Assembly: GCA_031367895.1 (NCBI GenBank)
Contig: JANLQP010000141.1
Coordinates: 1 to 54,204 of the forward strand
Length of the DNA: 54,204 bases
From: Ga0077555 sp031367895
GTDB lineage: Bacteria; Pseudomonadota; Alphaproteobacteria; Rhizobiales; Hyphomicrobiaceae
Reading direction: 5' to 3'
Of the stretch, positions 43,360 to 52,537 are shown one piece after another. Both the position numbers and the translations under genes were made by a program. Numbering within the stretch: position 1 is the stretch's first letter; every line of letters begins with the position of its first letter. A model generated the notes under the pieces. That model saw only the letters and a list, made by a program, of their open reading frames with translations. It made no database searches and was not told the origin of the DNA.

Positions 43360-43716
43360 GGATTTCGGGTTGCGTTTCAAGTCTCGCTCCAAGTGGCGCT
43401 CAATTGTCCGTTCACGACATCAGAAGTTCTCGTGCTGTTGAAGCATGAGGCAAATCTAAGCGTGGTCCCGCTGGCGGAGCGAGAGACGCTGATGCCGTGT
43501 CGGTCGTCTCAAAGCACGGGAGTTTGCAGTCCACACCTGGCGCGTGTATCGGTTCCAGTGACTGAGTTCAAGCAAAGGGGAACAATCAGCAACGAGCCTT
43601 CGACGATGGCTTTGTTCGGGATCGATGTTGAACAGCATCGAAGTCATTGATGTCACTGCACTTGACGCAGCGATAAACGCCGCTTCCATCGATTGAGCTA
43701 TGAGAGCAATGTCGGC
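43360..43716. other. Gene-free stretch
   Basis: About 357 bp between the TPR-methyltransferase start and the GYF_2 protein stop. Frames on both strands are short and without recognisable sequence. It probably contains the methyltransferase promoter; no clear -35/-10 pair stands out. Confidence 0.4.
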
Positions 43717-45549
43717 CTACCCCGAGACGACCGGCTTCAAGGCTTCCACCAGCAGGCGGATCTTGACATCGTCGTCCTTGACGGCGAGTTGCGCCAGGAA
43801 CCAGTCCTGCACCATCTGGCAGACCTTCTCCGGCGCCGCGCGGGACAGCGCCCGCGCGTCCGAGAATGTCTGCAGATCGGCGGGGCTCCAGCCACGGTTG
43901 GCGAGTTGCGTCGCGAGCACGTCGTAGTCCTCGCGCTGCGGCGCCTTGTGCAACTTCGGAGTTTTGCGGCCCTCTGCGGCGGCTTCGATGATCGCTTTGA
44001 ACTGCGCTTGCAGGCTTGACGTGTGCTCGGGCGAGCGGATGAGATCGAGCACCAGTGGGCTGTTCTCGCCCTGCGAGATGTAGCCGTAACAGGCTTCGGT
44101 GCTGTGCTTGGCCAGACGCGACAGATTCTCGACGAACGAGCTGGCGACCAGCAACAGCCGATCGGGGCTGGCAGCCAGCACAGCATCCGCATTGCGGCGG
44201 CGCAGGTCGATCAGCTGTTTCGTCAGGAACTCGGAAACGTCCTTCTCGTCCTTCTGCTCGGCGCGCATCTTGACGGCTTCGGTGAGGCGGTCGCCGTACC
44301 ACTCCGCGAACTCGCGCTTGACGAGCTTCCAGAGCGTACTCTTTTGCAGCGCCTCGTCGATCTCGGCAGCCGTGTTGCCAAGGTTGATCAGCGCCGGCTC
44401 CTTGCGAACCTCCACTTTCGGGGCACGCACCACAGGGACGGACTTGCCGTCGGTGGTGGTGGTGCCGGCTGCAGTGCTAACGACAGAGGCCAACGGCATC
44501 GGCAAATGGCCGGCCTTGTGCAGCGCGTAGGCAGCGCCGCCGAGAGCGCTGAGAATGACGAAAGTCGCTGCCGTTTTCGTCGGGAAGCGGCGGCGCGGAC
44601 GTACCTCAGGCTCGTCCAGGTCGTAGGCGTCGGCCTGTGGCGGCATCGGCCGCGGTGGATGCGGGAGGCCCGGCGATGGCGGCACCGGCAGGGGATTTGG
44701 TCGCCGTGCCGGTTCACCCATCCGCGCCGCTGACGCCATCGGCGGCATCGGCACTGGCGCGTTGACCGGATGTGGCTGCTGCGGACGGTTCATGCTGGAC
44801 GCTTGCGGACCCGGCGCCTGTACTTGCGGCATCTGTTGCGGGTGCGGGGTGCCTTGCAGTGAGGCGGCGCCCGGCTGCTGCTGCTGCAACATGCGCGAAT
44901 GCGGCGCCGGTTGCGGCCCACTGTGCGGCCCACTTGGCGGTGGTGCGACCGGGCGATCCCATGGCGCCGCGGCGATGGCTGCGCGCACGTCGCGTGGTCC
45001 GCGCTGCTCGTGCGCCGGCGCGGTGGGCGCTGGAGCGGCCGGGCGGGGAGGTTCGAAATGATTGGCGACGTTAGCAACGGCAGCTTGCAGCGAGGGGCCG
45101 GATGCAGGCGCGGCTTGGCTTGACGGTGCCGGTTGCTGCCGTTGGGGGTCCTGGCGTGGTTGGAACTGCGGTTGTGGCTGCTGTTGCTGCAGTTGCTGCT
45201 GCGGCGATTGGGCCGACTGCGCCGGCTGAGGCGACGCGGTAGGAGCGGGCGCTGCTGACTGCTGAGCCTGGGGCTGCCGCTGGGGCTGCGGCTCGGCTTT
45301 CGGTTCGGGAGTAGCCTCGGCCTTGGCCTCTACCTTCGTCTCGGCCGCCGTTTCGGCTTCGCCCGCGCTTGTCGACGGGAATACGATAGCGCCTGGCGTC
45401 CACTCGACGAGGCCTTGCCGCCAAATCAAATCGTTCGGACGAAGATGGCCGAGTTCGACGATCTTGCGCATTTCGATATCGCTGAGCGGTCCGTGCTGCT
45501 TGCCGTCCCGTGCCAGAAACCACTCGATCGGTTGCTCGTTGTCCGACAT
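43717..45549 (-). CDS. GYF_2-domain protein with Pro/Gln-rich linker and membrane segment
   Basis: 610-aa protein. Residues 9-53 form a GYF_2 (DUF4339) domain: WFLARDGKQHGPLSDIEMRK and DLIWRQGLVEWTPG. About 60-315 are low-complexity Pro/Gln/Ala (runs such as QQQLQQQQPQPQ), then a basic patch (RPRRRFPTK), a single membrane helix (about 326-343) and an all-helical C-terminal domain (about 370-610; FAEWYGDRLTEAVKMRAEQ, VLDLIRSPEHTSSLQAQFKA). Topology suggests a cytoplasmic GYF head on a flexible arm and a periplasmic helical domain. Function unknown. Start MSDNEQPIEWFL at 45549; the longer upstream frame is a shadow. Confidence 0.82.
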   Translation of the reverse strand: MSDNEQPIEWFLARDGKQHGPLSDIEMRKIVELGHLRPNDLIWRQGLVEWTPGAIVFPSTSAGEAETAAETKVEAKAEATPEPKAEPQPQRQPQAQQSAAPAPTASPQPAQSAQSPQQQLQQQQPQPQFQPRQDPQRQQPAPSSQAAPASGPSLQAAVANVANHFEPPRPAAPAPTAPAHEQRGPRDVRAAIAAAPWDRPVAPPPSGPHSGPQPAPHSRMLQQQQPGAASLQGTPHPQQMPQVQAPGPQASSMNRPQQPHPVNAPVPMPPMASAARMGEPARRPNPLPVPPSPGLPHPPRPMPPQADAYDLDEPEVRPRRRFPTKTAATFVILSALGGAAYALHKAGHLPMPLASVVSTAAGTTTTDGKSVPVVRAPKVEVRKEPALINLGNTAAEIDEALQKSTLWKLVKREFAEWYGDRLTEAVKMRAEQKDEKDVSEFLTKQLIDLRRRNADAVLAASPDRLLLVASSFVENLSRLAKHSTEACYGYISQGENSPLVLDLIRSPEHTSSLQAQFKAIIEAAAEGRKTPKLHKAPQREDYDVLATQLANRGWSPADLQTFSDARALSRAAPEKVCQMVQDWFLAQLAVKDDDVKIRLLVEALKPVVSG

Positions 45550-45804
45550 GCGCCCCACATCAACCCTACGAAACCACCGCCGCCAACCGTCCGGCAGCAC
45601 CCGCGCGCTGGAAGCCGTAACCCAGCCCATTAAGCATAGCACGTGCGGCGGGGTTCGTCCCAAGTCGCCTTGGCCAGGAACTGTTTCTCCATAGGCAGTT
45701 AGCCTCCAACCGAGGCGATGCGATGGCGGCCGGGTGGCCGGCGCATGTCCGGACACAGTTCATCAAATAATCAAAGCGCAAGCGTCCTATCGCGGTGGGT
45801 AGCC

Positions 45805-46191
45805 TCAGGTCTTGTAGGCTTCGTCCACCGGCACCTTGTAGGCATTGGCGAGGCGGTTGGTCATGTTGGCGAGGCCGACCACGGCAAAAAGCTCGTTGAT
45901 TTGAGCGTCGGTGGCGCCGTTCGCGCGAGCAGAGGCGGTGTGGGAGGCCATGCAGTACTCGCAGTTGTTGGTTATCGAGACCGCAACGTAGACGAGTTCC
46001 TTGGTCAGCGGATCCAGAGCGCCCGGCCCCATGATGCTCTTCAGGCTTTCCCAGGTGTGTTTCAGCATGCGCGGTTCGTTCGCGAGATACTTCCAAAAAT
46101 TGTTGATTTCCTTGACTTTTCTCGTCTCCCGGATGTCCTGGAACACGGCCTTGACCTCGGCATTGGCCTTCAGCGGATCGACGGGTTTCAT
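45805..46191 (-). CDS. AhpD-like carboxymuconolactone decarboxylase-family protein
   Basis: 128-aa CMD/AhpD-like protein with the redox motif CEYCMASH (C77, C80, H84) that AhpD uses for peroxide-linked disulfide exchange, preceded by DPLTKELVYVAVSITNN and followed by GATDAQINELFAVVGLANMT. So it differs from the other CMD protein (13238), which lacks the CxxC. Likely a small alkylhydroperoxidase-type oxidoreductase. ATG 46191 (MKPVDPLKANAEVKAVF) is preferred to 46239. Confidence 0.9.
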   Translation of the reverse strand: MKPVDPLKANAEVKAVFQDIRETRKVKEINNFWKYLANEPRMLKHTWESLKSIMGPGALDPLTKELVYVAVSITNNCEYCMASHTASARANGATDAQINELFAVVGLANMTNRLANAYKVPVDEAYKT

Positions 46192-46245
46192 GGGGGCTCC
46201 TCGAGTTGGGGAATGTCTGGCACTCGTAGGTCGGCTCAAGCGTTG

Positions 46246-47169
46246 TTACGCCGTCAGCGTTTCTTTTTCCGGCTCCGGATCGAGGCTCGCCGGCAGATAC
46301 TTGTCGAACCACGCGAGCGTCGGGTTCATCACCTCGGAGAACGCCGGCTCGGTGTAGACCTCGTAGTGGCCGTATCCCTTCAGCATGACGAGGCCCTTCG
46401 GCTCGCCCGCCTTGTTGTAGAGCGAGACAGATTCCTCGGGCGGCACCAGCCGGTCGTCGTCGGAGGCGATGAACAGGATCGGGCGCGGCGCGATTTTATC
46501 GACCACCCACTCGGGATGGAACTGCAGGGTCTCGTCGATGTACTCGAGCGGCAGCGTGTTGATCGCATTCGGGTTGTTCTTGCGGGCAGCCGCCGCCAAA
46601 TCCGCCGACTGGCGATCAGGGAGCAGTATCTCGGAGCGGTCCGCGAACTCCGACTTGCCGGAGACGACGCGCTGCTCGCGGTCCTTCTTGGCGCGGACGA
46701 GCAGGTCGTGCCACTCGTCGGGCCGCCGCACGCTGCGCATCCAACGCGCGCCGTGGCCGATGCCGACGCAGGAGACCGTGCACTTCACGCGGGTGTCGAT
46801 GGCGGCCGTCCACACCACCGTCGCGCCGCCGTAGCTGGTGCCGTAGATGCCGAGGCGATCCTCGTCGACCTCGGGTTGAATCCCAAGAAACGTCATCGCC
46901 GCCTGCACATCGGCGACACGGCTCATGGGTGCCAAGCGGCTGCGTGGTCCTTCGCTCGTTCCCCAGCCCTTGTAATCGAACGTCAGCACGACGTAGCCGG
47001 CTTCGTTCAGCACGCGCGCGTTGTCCGGTAGGTAGAGGTCCTTGACGCCGGTGTAGCCGTGGCAGAGCACGATGCCGGCGCGCACCTCGTCGGGCTTCAA
47101 GCCGTCGGGCAAAAACAGGTCGCCGGAGAGCTTGCAACCTTCGCTGTAGAAGGAGATGGGTTTGCGCAT
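46246..47169 (-). CDS. Alpha/beta hydrolase (dienelactone hydrolase/Xaa-Pro peptidase-like)
   Basis: 307-aa cytoplasmic hydrolase with a complete triad: oxyanion loop VLCHGYTGVKDLY, DYKGWGTSEGPRSRLA, nucleophile GIYGTSYGGATVVW (Ser112), acid in FIASDDDRLVPPEE, and His in GYGHYEVYTEPAF. Matches cytosolic S9/S15-like or DLH-type esterases. The AhpD-like gene follows 54 bp downstream on the same strand. No regulator next to it. Confidence 0.88.
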   Translation of the reverse strand: MRKPISFYSEGCKLSGDLFLPDGLKPDEVRAGIVLCHGYTGVKDLYLPDNARVLNEAGYVVLTFDYKGWGTSEGPRSRLAPMSRVADVQAAMTFLGIQPEVDEDRLGIYGTSYGGATVVWTAAIDTRVKCTVSCVGIGHGARWMRSVRRPDEWHDLLVRAKKDREQRVVSGKSEFADRSEILLPDRQSADLAAAARKNNPNAINTLPLEYIDETLQFHPEWVVDKIAPRPILFIASDDDRLVPPEESVSLYNKAGEPKGLVMLKGYGHYEVYTEPAFSEVMNPTLAWFDKYLPASLDPEPEKETLTA

Positions 47170-47266
47170 GTGGCGGGGTCCGGCGTTGGCGTTGGAGAGG
47201 GTAGGCGTTTTCCAGCTGTGGACGTGTCGCTGACGCGACTACCGACTAAGACGTCGTGGGGCTGGC

Positions 47267-47800
47267 TCAATCATCTTCGCCCGACTGTTCAGGCTCAATA
47301 GGATCAAGCCCCAACTCAAGCTGTGGCGCCACTGGAGGCTCTGGCAGATCGTCCAGACCGATGGCATCAAACTCGACGGCCCTCGCATGCTTCGCGAGTT
47401 GGTCGTCGTTGGTATAGATCGCCTTGGCACCGACGACGCGAGCGATTGCGACGATCTGTCGATCGAACTTCACCTTAGCCCAGTCCGCCTCCGGCGTTGC
47501 CCCACGCTTGTTCCCTTTCGCGATCGCTTCACGCGTCAGCGCAGCGGCCTCGACCGCCGCGCGCTCGCCGAACTCGGCGACACGGAAGAACTTCGAGCGG
47601 GCCACGATCTCAAGGTACTTCGGCCCGGCATCGCCGGCCTTCACCAACAACTCGCTCAACGCAGGTGTCGGCACCACAATGCGCTCGCCAGTTTTCTGGA
47701 TCGTCGCGACGAGGTGATCGATGCGTGGGTTGCTGCCGACACCGCCCTTTATCTTGGGATCGAGGAAATAGATCGGGAAATTGGCGTCGAAGACGAGCAT
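47267..47800 (-). CDS. PIN-domain protein (putative RNase)
   Basis: 177-aa PIN-fold protein. Acidic residues expected for metal binding are in place: Asp5 (MLVFDANFPIYFL), Glu50 (PALSELLVK), Asp113 (KFDRQIVAIA) and Asp132/133 (YTNDDQLAKHA). PIN proteins are mostly VapC-like RNases. The C-terminus is acidic (EPEQSGEDD). The start overlaps the stop of the upstream partner by one base (TGATG). The partner, not a classic VapB-like antitoxin, is 246 aa, so this is probably not a usual VapBC. Confidence 0.88.
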   Translation of the reverse strand: MLVFDANFPIYFLDPKIKGGVGSNPRIDHLVATIQKTGERIVVPTPALSELLVKAGDAGPKYLEIVARSKFFRVAEFGERAAVEAAALTREAIAKGNKRGATPEADWAKVKFDRQIVAIARVVGAKAIYTNDDQLAKHARAVEFDAIGLDDLPEPPVAPQLELGLDPIEPEQSGEDD

Positions 47801-48540
47801 CAGTTCAAGCCTTCGCCAGTCCGAAACTGGGCGAGTTCAGCGATGGGATCATCGTCCCACTCGGCGCCTTCGACGCCATGGAGGCGCTTGATCACATCAG
47901 CCAGCGGCGCGTCGTCGAGTACCTCGAAGTCCTTAATTTCGAATGACCGCATCAGCCACGCGCCAGTCGCGAGCCGCATCCAGCTACCGCTCCCCGAGAC
48001 TCGCAATAGCCCGGCGTCGTAGTGCTTGGCCAGCTTGCGGGCGAGGGGGCGGCGGGCGGTGCAGTTCTTGTAAACGTTCTCTCGGTCTTGCAGCCAGATC
48101 GGCACGCTTGCGCCCTTGCCGCCGACCTTGATCACGACGCCTTCGAGCACCCCTTCCTCTCGGAATGGTCCGTACTCCAGTGGATTCGGCCGGTTACGGC
48201 CCTGGAAGGCGATGATCTCGACCCCAAGCTCGTCGAGCAGGTGCCCAATGGCGTTGTCGTTGGCGAGCATGTCGTCGAGGGACTGCAGCGCCTTAAGAGC
48301 GATTGGGTCGCCCTGGCCTCGTGAGACGTCCGTGAGGCGACGCTCGACCCTCGGCGCAGCCATTTCCTCTACGCGCGCCAGAAGCACGGCGCTCCCGGCC
48401 TCCACGTCGACGAAATGCACGCGCTCAGGCTCGCCGAGCAGCTTGGCGAACTGCAACATGTACTCCGCGAGGCGCTCCATCGGCAGCGTCTCAGGGGTGA
48501 ACACATCGATTTTGAAACGGCGCTCTTTGTCATTGGACAT
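47800..48540 (-). CDS. Conserved hypothetical protein paired with the PIN protein
   Basis: 246-aa protein, no known domain recognised. It begins MSNDKERRFKIDVFTPETLP and has an alpha+beta N-terminal half (VHFVDVEAGSAVLLARVEE). Its middle is VEIIAFQGRNRPNP then GVVIKVGGKGASVPIWLQDR, and the following NCTARRPLARKLAKHYDAGL and LRVSGSGSWMR may bind nucleotide or RNA. The 1-bp overlap with the PIN gene implies co-translation. It may be the partner or antidote of the nuclease; the reverse is also possible. Upstream 186 bp up to nudC holds repeated GAAAGCACAA. Confidence 0.75.
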   Translation of the reverse strand: MSNDKERRFKIDVFTPETLPMERLAEYMLQFAKLLGEPERVHFVDVEAGSAVLLARVEEMAAPRVERRLTDVSRGQGDPIALKALQSLDDMLANDNAIGHLLDELGVEIIAFQGRNRPNPLEYGPFREEGVLEGVVIKVGGKGASVPIWLQDRENVYKNCTARRPLARKLAKHYDAGLLRVSGSGSWMRLATGAWLMRSFEIKDFEVLDDAPLADVIKRLHGVEGAEWDDDPIAELAQFRTGEGLN

Positions 48541-48726
48541 TGCGATACTCCGCTCGTTGTTCTTATCGTGTTCGGAGCGTGGTTAAAACCACCTAAACGA
48601 CAGGTCGATAAATTGCGCCGCGGGTCGACGAAAGCACAATGGGTCGGTGAAAGCACAAAGACTTGGCGACAAAGTGGTCGATGGACGGTTGCTCGACGAG
48701 CAAACCGCACCTTGCGCGACTCCCCC

Positions 48727-49665
48727 TCACCCCGCGTTCCCCTCGACGAATGTGCGCAGGAGCGCGTTGGCGATCGCGTGCGGGGCCGGCGCGGTCAGGC
48801 CCTCGGGATGCCGCCGTTCGAGCATGGACAGCGCCTCCTCGCGCGTGAACCAGCGCGCCTTCGCGATCTCGTTCGGGTCGATCGTGATCTCGGTCGATAA
48901 GGCGTGCGCGATACAGCCCATCATCAGCGAATGCGGAAACGGCCAAGGCTGGCTCGAATGATATGTAACGCGGCCGACCGTGATGTTGGTCTCTTCGAGT
49001 ACCTCGCGGCGCACAGCGTGCTCGATGTCCTCTCCTGGTTCCAGGAAGCCCGCCAATGTCGAGTACATGTTGTTCTGGTAGCGGTGCTCGTGCGCCAGGA
49101 TGCAGCGCTCGCCATCGGTGACGAGCATGATCACCACGGGGTCGGTGCGTGGGAACCAGTCGAGGCCGCAGCCCGAACATTTCCGCCGCCAGCCGCCGTC
49201 CGTCGCGTGGGCAGCCGCGCCGCACTTGCCGCAGTGCTTCTGGTTCTCGTGCCATTGCGCCAGCGCGCGCGCCTGGCCGGCCAGAGACTGCTCCTCGGGC
49301 GAGAGCATGCCCTGCATGGCAAGCGTGCGCAGATCGACCGAGGGACGCAGCAGCGCGGCAGCGCCCGGCAAGCCCTTGGCCTTTTCCTCGGTGATCGCGA
49401 TCGCGAAGTGCGGCGCGCCGTTCTGCCGGTCGAGGCCGAGGAATAACGCATCGGCGGCGTCGAGATCGAGGCCGGTGATTTCGCTGCGCGACAGCCAACG
49501 CAGCGTTGCGCTGGCGCGGTCGGCGCTGGAATTGATCACGGGCTTGAGATCGCAGTACATCAGATAGCGGCCATTGGCGGCGGCGCGGTTGGCGGCGATC
49601 CAAGCAGCGTCGGCGCGTTTGGGCCCCGCGCGGTCGAGCATCGTCGTAGCGGCGACAGTCGGCAT
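48727..49665 (-). CDS. nudC: NudC, NAD(+)/NADH diphosphatase (RNA deNADding hydrolase)
   Basis: 312-aa Nudix hydrolase that cleaves NAD(H) and can remove NAD caps from RNA. The zinc ribbon has two CxxC pairs (CGKCGAAAH and CSGCGLDWFPR), and the Nudix box reads GFLEPGEDIEHAVRREVLEE with the SQPWPFPHSLM signature after it, which is specific for NudC. A strong GGAGG sits 6 nt before the ATG at 49665; the long upstream frame is a shadow. Confidence 0.95.
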   Translation of the reverse strand: MPTVAATTMLDRAGPKRADAAWIAANRAAANGRYLMYCDLKPVINSSADRASATLRWLSRSEITGLDLDAADALFLGLDRQNGAPHFAIAITEEKAKGLPGAAALLRPSVDLRTLAMQGMLSPEEQSLAGQARALAQWHENQKHCGKCGAAAHATDGGWRRKCSGCGLDWFPRTDPVVIMLVTDGERCILAHEHRYQNNMYSTLAGFLEPGEDIEHAVRREVLEETNITVGRVTYHSSQPWPFPHSLMMGCIAHALSTEITIDPNEIAKARWFTREEALSMLERRHPEGLTAPAPHAIANALLRTFVEGNAG

Positions 49666-49885
49666 GAGGTTCCTCCGGGAGATGAAGGAACAGAGCACAC
49701 GCCCGACGTCGAGGCAATCGCCAGCCGTCGCCAGACGTCGATCCCATTCCCCGGCTGAGAAATTGCCCCGGCCAGGAACACCGACTTGGTTGTCGTGCAA
49801 GGTGCAGCCGGCTTGACGCAACGTTGGCCCGACCCATCGATGTATTCGATGGATTGCAATCTTCCGGGCGGGGAATGATGATCGA

Positions 49886-50377
49886 TCAGAGCTGGCCCGG
49901 TTCGCCCGTGCCGGAACCCATGGCCCGAACGATCGCCTCGGAAATGCGCAGCCCCTCGAGGTCGTCCTTGTGGATCGCGTCGGTGGCGCCAAGTTCGAAC
50001 AGGCTGCGGCGGCGGTCCGGAGAGATGAACCCGGAAACGACGATGACCGGCCCTGGGTAGCCAGCGGCACGGAGCTTAGGCATGGAATGCTCGAATTTCT
50101 CGATGCCGGAGATCCGGTCGTCGAGGAATGTCAGCGCAAAGATGTGCTGCTGGATGGCTTCGATCGTCTTCTTGAGCGACGGCGCAGTGATGATCTCGCA
50201 GCCGTGGCCGGAGATGATGCCGAGCGTCGTCGCAAGGTACTTCACATCATTGGCATTATCATCGGCAATCAGAACGCGCCGGCCAGCAAGAAGCGCTCGC
50301 GCCTGCACGACCATCGTGCCCCGGCGCGCCAGATGCGGGGCGCCAGGCGTTGAGCTTGCGGTATGGATGGCTTCCAT
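49886..50377 (-). CDS. Stand-alone receiver-domain protein (CheY-like)
   Basis: 163-aa protein consisting only of a receiver domain after a short leader. The acid pair is D39/D40 (VLIADDNAND), the phospho-acceptor Asp86 is in LTFLDDRISGIEKF, Ser115 in VIVVSGF and Lys137 in IHKDD. No output domain. No histidine kinase is in the window, so partner and output are unknown. ATG 50377 follows GAGG; a longer upstream frame to 50788 is not supported. Confidence 0.85.
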   Translation of the reverse strand: MEAIHTASSTPGAPHLARRGTMVVQARALLAGRRVLIADDNANDVKYLATTLGIISGHGCEIITAPSLKKTIEAIQQHIFALTFLDDRISGIEKFEHSMPKLRAAGYPGPVIVVSGFISPDRRRSLFELGATDAIHKDDLEGLRISEAIVRAMGSGTGEPGQL

Positions 50378-50618
50378 AAGTATTCGTTCCTCGCCCCGCC
50401 GACCTGGATTACATGAGATGCAACGCATCGCAGGTTTCTTATAGAACGTATACATGGGCCGGGCTGACCACGTCTGACGCGAATTGTCATGAGTCCGATT
50501 TGATAGGCTAATTGTGCATTTTTCGCGGATCAGGGCGCGACGTTCTTGAAATGCATAGCTGACATGCAGCCCATGGCTGCCGGCCAGCCGACGGAACTGC
50601 ACGGTCGATGCGCCGAGG

Positions 50619-51779
50619 CTACGTGCCCTCGAACAGGGCTGCTGCGCCGAGGCCGCCCGTGGCACCGAGAACCGCAGCGCCGAGCTTGGGTCGATCGGCA
50701 TCTTGCAAGCGTGCCATGCGCGTGAACAGGCGAACCACCAAAACGGCGCTGGCTGCGCCCAGGGGATGACCGCGGGCAATCGCGCCACCGTCCGGGTTCA
50801 AGGCTTCATCGGAAAGGCCGAGCGCGTTGCGCGTGGCGATCGCTTCGACCGCGGACATCTCGCTCATTTCGACAACGCCGATGGTGGTCAGATCGAGCCC
50901 TTGCGCGCGTGTCGCTAGACGTCGCATCGCGATGATGGCCGCCTCGCCGGCTTCCGCTGGCGACACGCCGACAGAAGCACTGGCGACGAGGCGCAGCGCG
51001 GCCGGTTTGCCGAGTTCGGTCCAGACCGCCTCGGATACGACGAGAACCAGGGCGGCACCGTCATGCGGCGCGCTGGTATTGGCGGCTGTCAGCGTGCCGC
51101 TGCCAACGAGCGCGGGCAGATCCTGCAACTCCTGAAGATCGGGCTCGACGGCGCTTTGGTCGCGCGTTTCCTCGGCCACGGCCCTCAGCGGTACGATTTC
51201 CTTCAGGAAGCGCTTGGCCTCTCGCGCAAGGCCCGCTTTCATATGGGTTCTGAGCGCGAAATCGTCCTGCTGATGCCGCGAGACTTTCAAACGCTGCGCA
51301 AGTTTTTCCGCAATCTCGATGCCGACCGCCTCGCCGTCGTCCTCCGGCGATGTCCTGCCGATGATGTCGATGAAGCGAGGCGTCTGATGCACACTGCGTG
51401 GCTTGGCGATCCGCCACGGCGCCAAGGACACTGCTTCAGCGCCACCGGCCAGGATGATCTCTGCCTCGCCGATTGCAATCGTGCGGATGGCGCTGAGAAT
51501 GGCTTCCAGGCCGGACGCGCACTGCTGGTCGATGGTCGTTGCCGGGACGCTCTCGGGGAGTCCGGCGGCCAGGGCCACGAGGCGGGCAGGATTGTTGCCA
51601 GCGGACGTGTTGCCAAGAATCAATCGCTCGACGCGGGCTGGACTGACGCCTGCATCCTTCAACACCTCGAGTGCGACCGGAACGGCCAAGTCCTCGACGC
51701 GCCGATTGCGGTGGATGCCACCGATGCGACCGAGGGCCGTGCGTCGCGCTGCAATGATGTAAGCCGGTCGAACAGCCAT
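50619..51779 (-). CDS. Thiolase-family protein with altered catalytic motifs
   Basis: 386-aa thiolase fold: nucleophile Cys87 is kept (TTIDQQCASGLEAI) and the His motif GGAIARGHPLGAAS is present. Two other motifs differ: the NEAF loop reads SEMSA, and the C-terminal C-x-G-G motif reads VLGATGGLGAA, with Gly where the second catalytic Cys (general acid/base) should be. So it may be a thiolase-like, not a thiolase. It starts divergently from zur, 251 bp away; 241 bp without a gene lie between it and the receiver gene. Confidence 0.85.
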   Translation of the reverse strand: MAVRPAYIIAARRTALGRIGGIHRNRRVEDLAVPVALEVLKDAGVSPARVERLILGNTSAGNNPARLVALAAGLPESVPATTIDQQCASGLEAILSAIRTIAIGEAEIILAGGAEAVSLAPWRIAKPRSVHQTPRFIDIIGRTSPEDDGEAVGIEIAEKLAQRLKVSRHQQDDFALRTHMKAGLAREAKRFLKEIVPLRAVAEETRDQSAVEPDLQELQDLPALVGSGTLTAANTSAPHDGAALVLVVSEAVWTELGKPAALRLVASASVGVSPAEAGEAAIIAMRRLATRAQGLDLTTIGVVEMSEMSAVEAIATRNALGLSDEALNPDGGAIARGHPLGAASAVLVVRLFTRMARLQDADRPKLGAAVLGATGGLGAAALFEGT

Positions 51780-51961
51780 GACGTGTTGTTACCGTGTGCC
51801 GAACTTGGTTCGCTGCCGAAACGGGGCACCGTGCGTTCCGGGTACTCGAATGCCTACTCAGAACACGGGAAAAGTGGCGAAATCCGGCCGGACGGCCAAC
51901 TGGATCCGGTGAACAGCCATCGCAATTCGGGATGTCGATCGTTTTTGCCCTGCGGGCAACC

Positions 51962-51974
51962 GTTATGATATAAC
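51962..51974. promoter_or_regulatory. Zur-box-like operator upstream of zur
   Basis: GTTATGATATAAC is an inverted repeat (GTTAT / ATAAC around GAT), matching the alphaproteobacterial Zur-site pattern GTTAT-N-ATAAC known from memory. It lies 57 nt upstream of the zur TTG start and overlaps a TATGAT that could be a -10. Zinc-loaded Zur would then repress zur-znuC-znuB. Confidence 0.65.
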
Positions 51975-52030
51975 ACGCCAAAGTTAGGCTTCAGCGCGGT
52001 CGACCGAACCGCGATTTCGCGGAGGACGCA

Positions 52031-52537
52031 TTGCCCCACGCCACTGCCAAACCCGGTTTTCCGGACCCGGCGCACGACCACGGAACGTGCCTCAAGGATA
52101 TGCTCGACCGGGCGGAGGCGGCCTTCGAGGCCAAGGGTCTGCGGTTGACGCCTCTCCGCCGGCTGGTTCTGGCCGAGGTGGCCGGTTCGCATACGGCGGT
52201 CGGCGCCTATGACGTGCTCGACCGGCTCGCCCGCAAAGAGGCGCGCCGGCTGGCGCCGATCTCGGTCTACCGGGCACTCGACAGCCTGGTCGAGACCGGC
52301 ATGGTGCATCGCCTGGAAAGCCGCAACGCGTTCTTTGCCTGCCATGCGGCGCACGCCAGCGACCGGCGCCAGATCGTGCTCGTCTGCGAGACGTGCGGCG
52401 CAGTGGCCGAGGTGGCTGGCGAACGGGCGTTCGGAGAGATCGGCACAACCTGCACGACGGCGGGTTTCAACCCGTCGCGGACGCTGGTGGAGGTGATCGG
52501 TGTCTGCGCACGCTGCCGGCACGAGGCGGCCGCCTGA
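52031..52537 (+). CDS. zur: Zur/Fur-family zinc-responsive repressor
   Basis: 168-aa Fur-family regulator. Winged-helix region GLRLTPLRRLVLAEVAGSH then SVYRALDSLVETGMVHRLES, and metal segments ACHAAHASDRRQ with two CxxC pairs, CETCG and CARCR, the structural zinc site. Its start is TTG at 52031, supported by GGAGG 5 nt upstream; no ATG fits. Its stop overlaps the znuC start by one base. The flanking znuCB genes and the operator identify it as Zur rather than Fur. Confidence 0.93.
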   Translation: MPHATAKPGFPDPAHDHGTCLKDMLDRAEAAFEAKGLRLTPLRRLVLAEVAGSHTAVGAYDVLDRLARKEARRLAPISVYRALDSLVETGMVHRLESRNAFFACHAAHASDRRQIVLVCETCGAVAEVAGERAFGEIGTTCTTAGFNPSRTLVEVIGVCARCRHEAAA

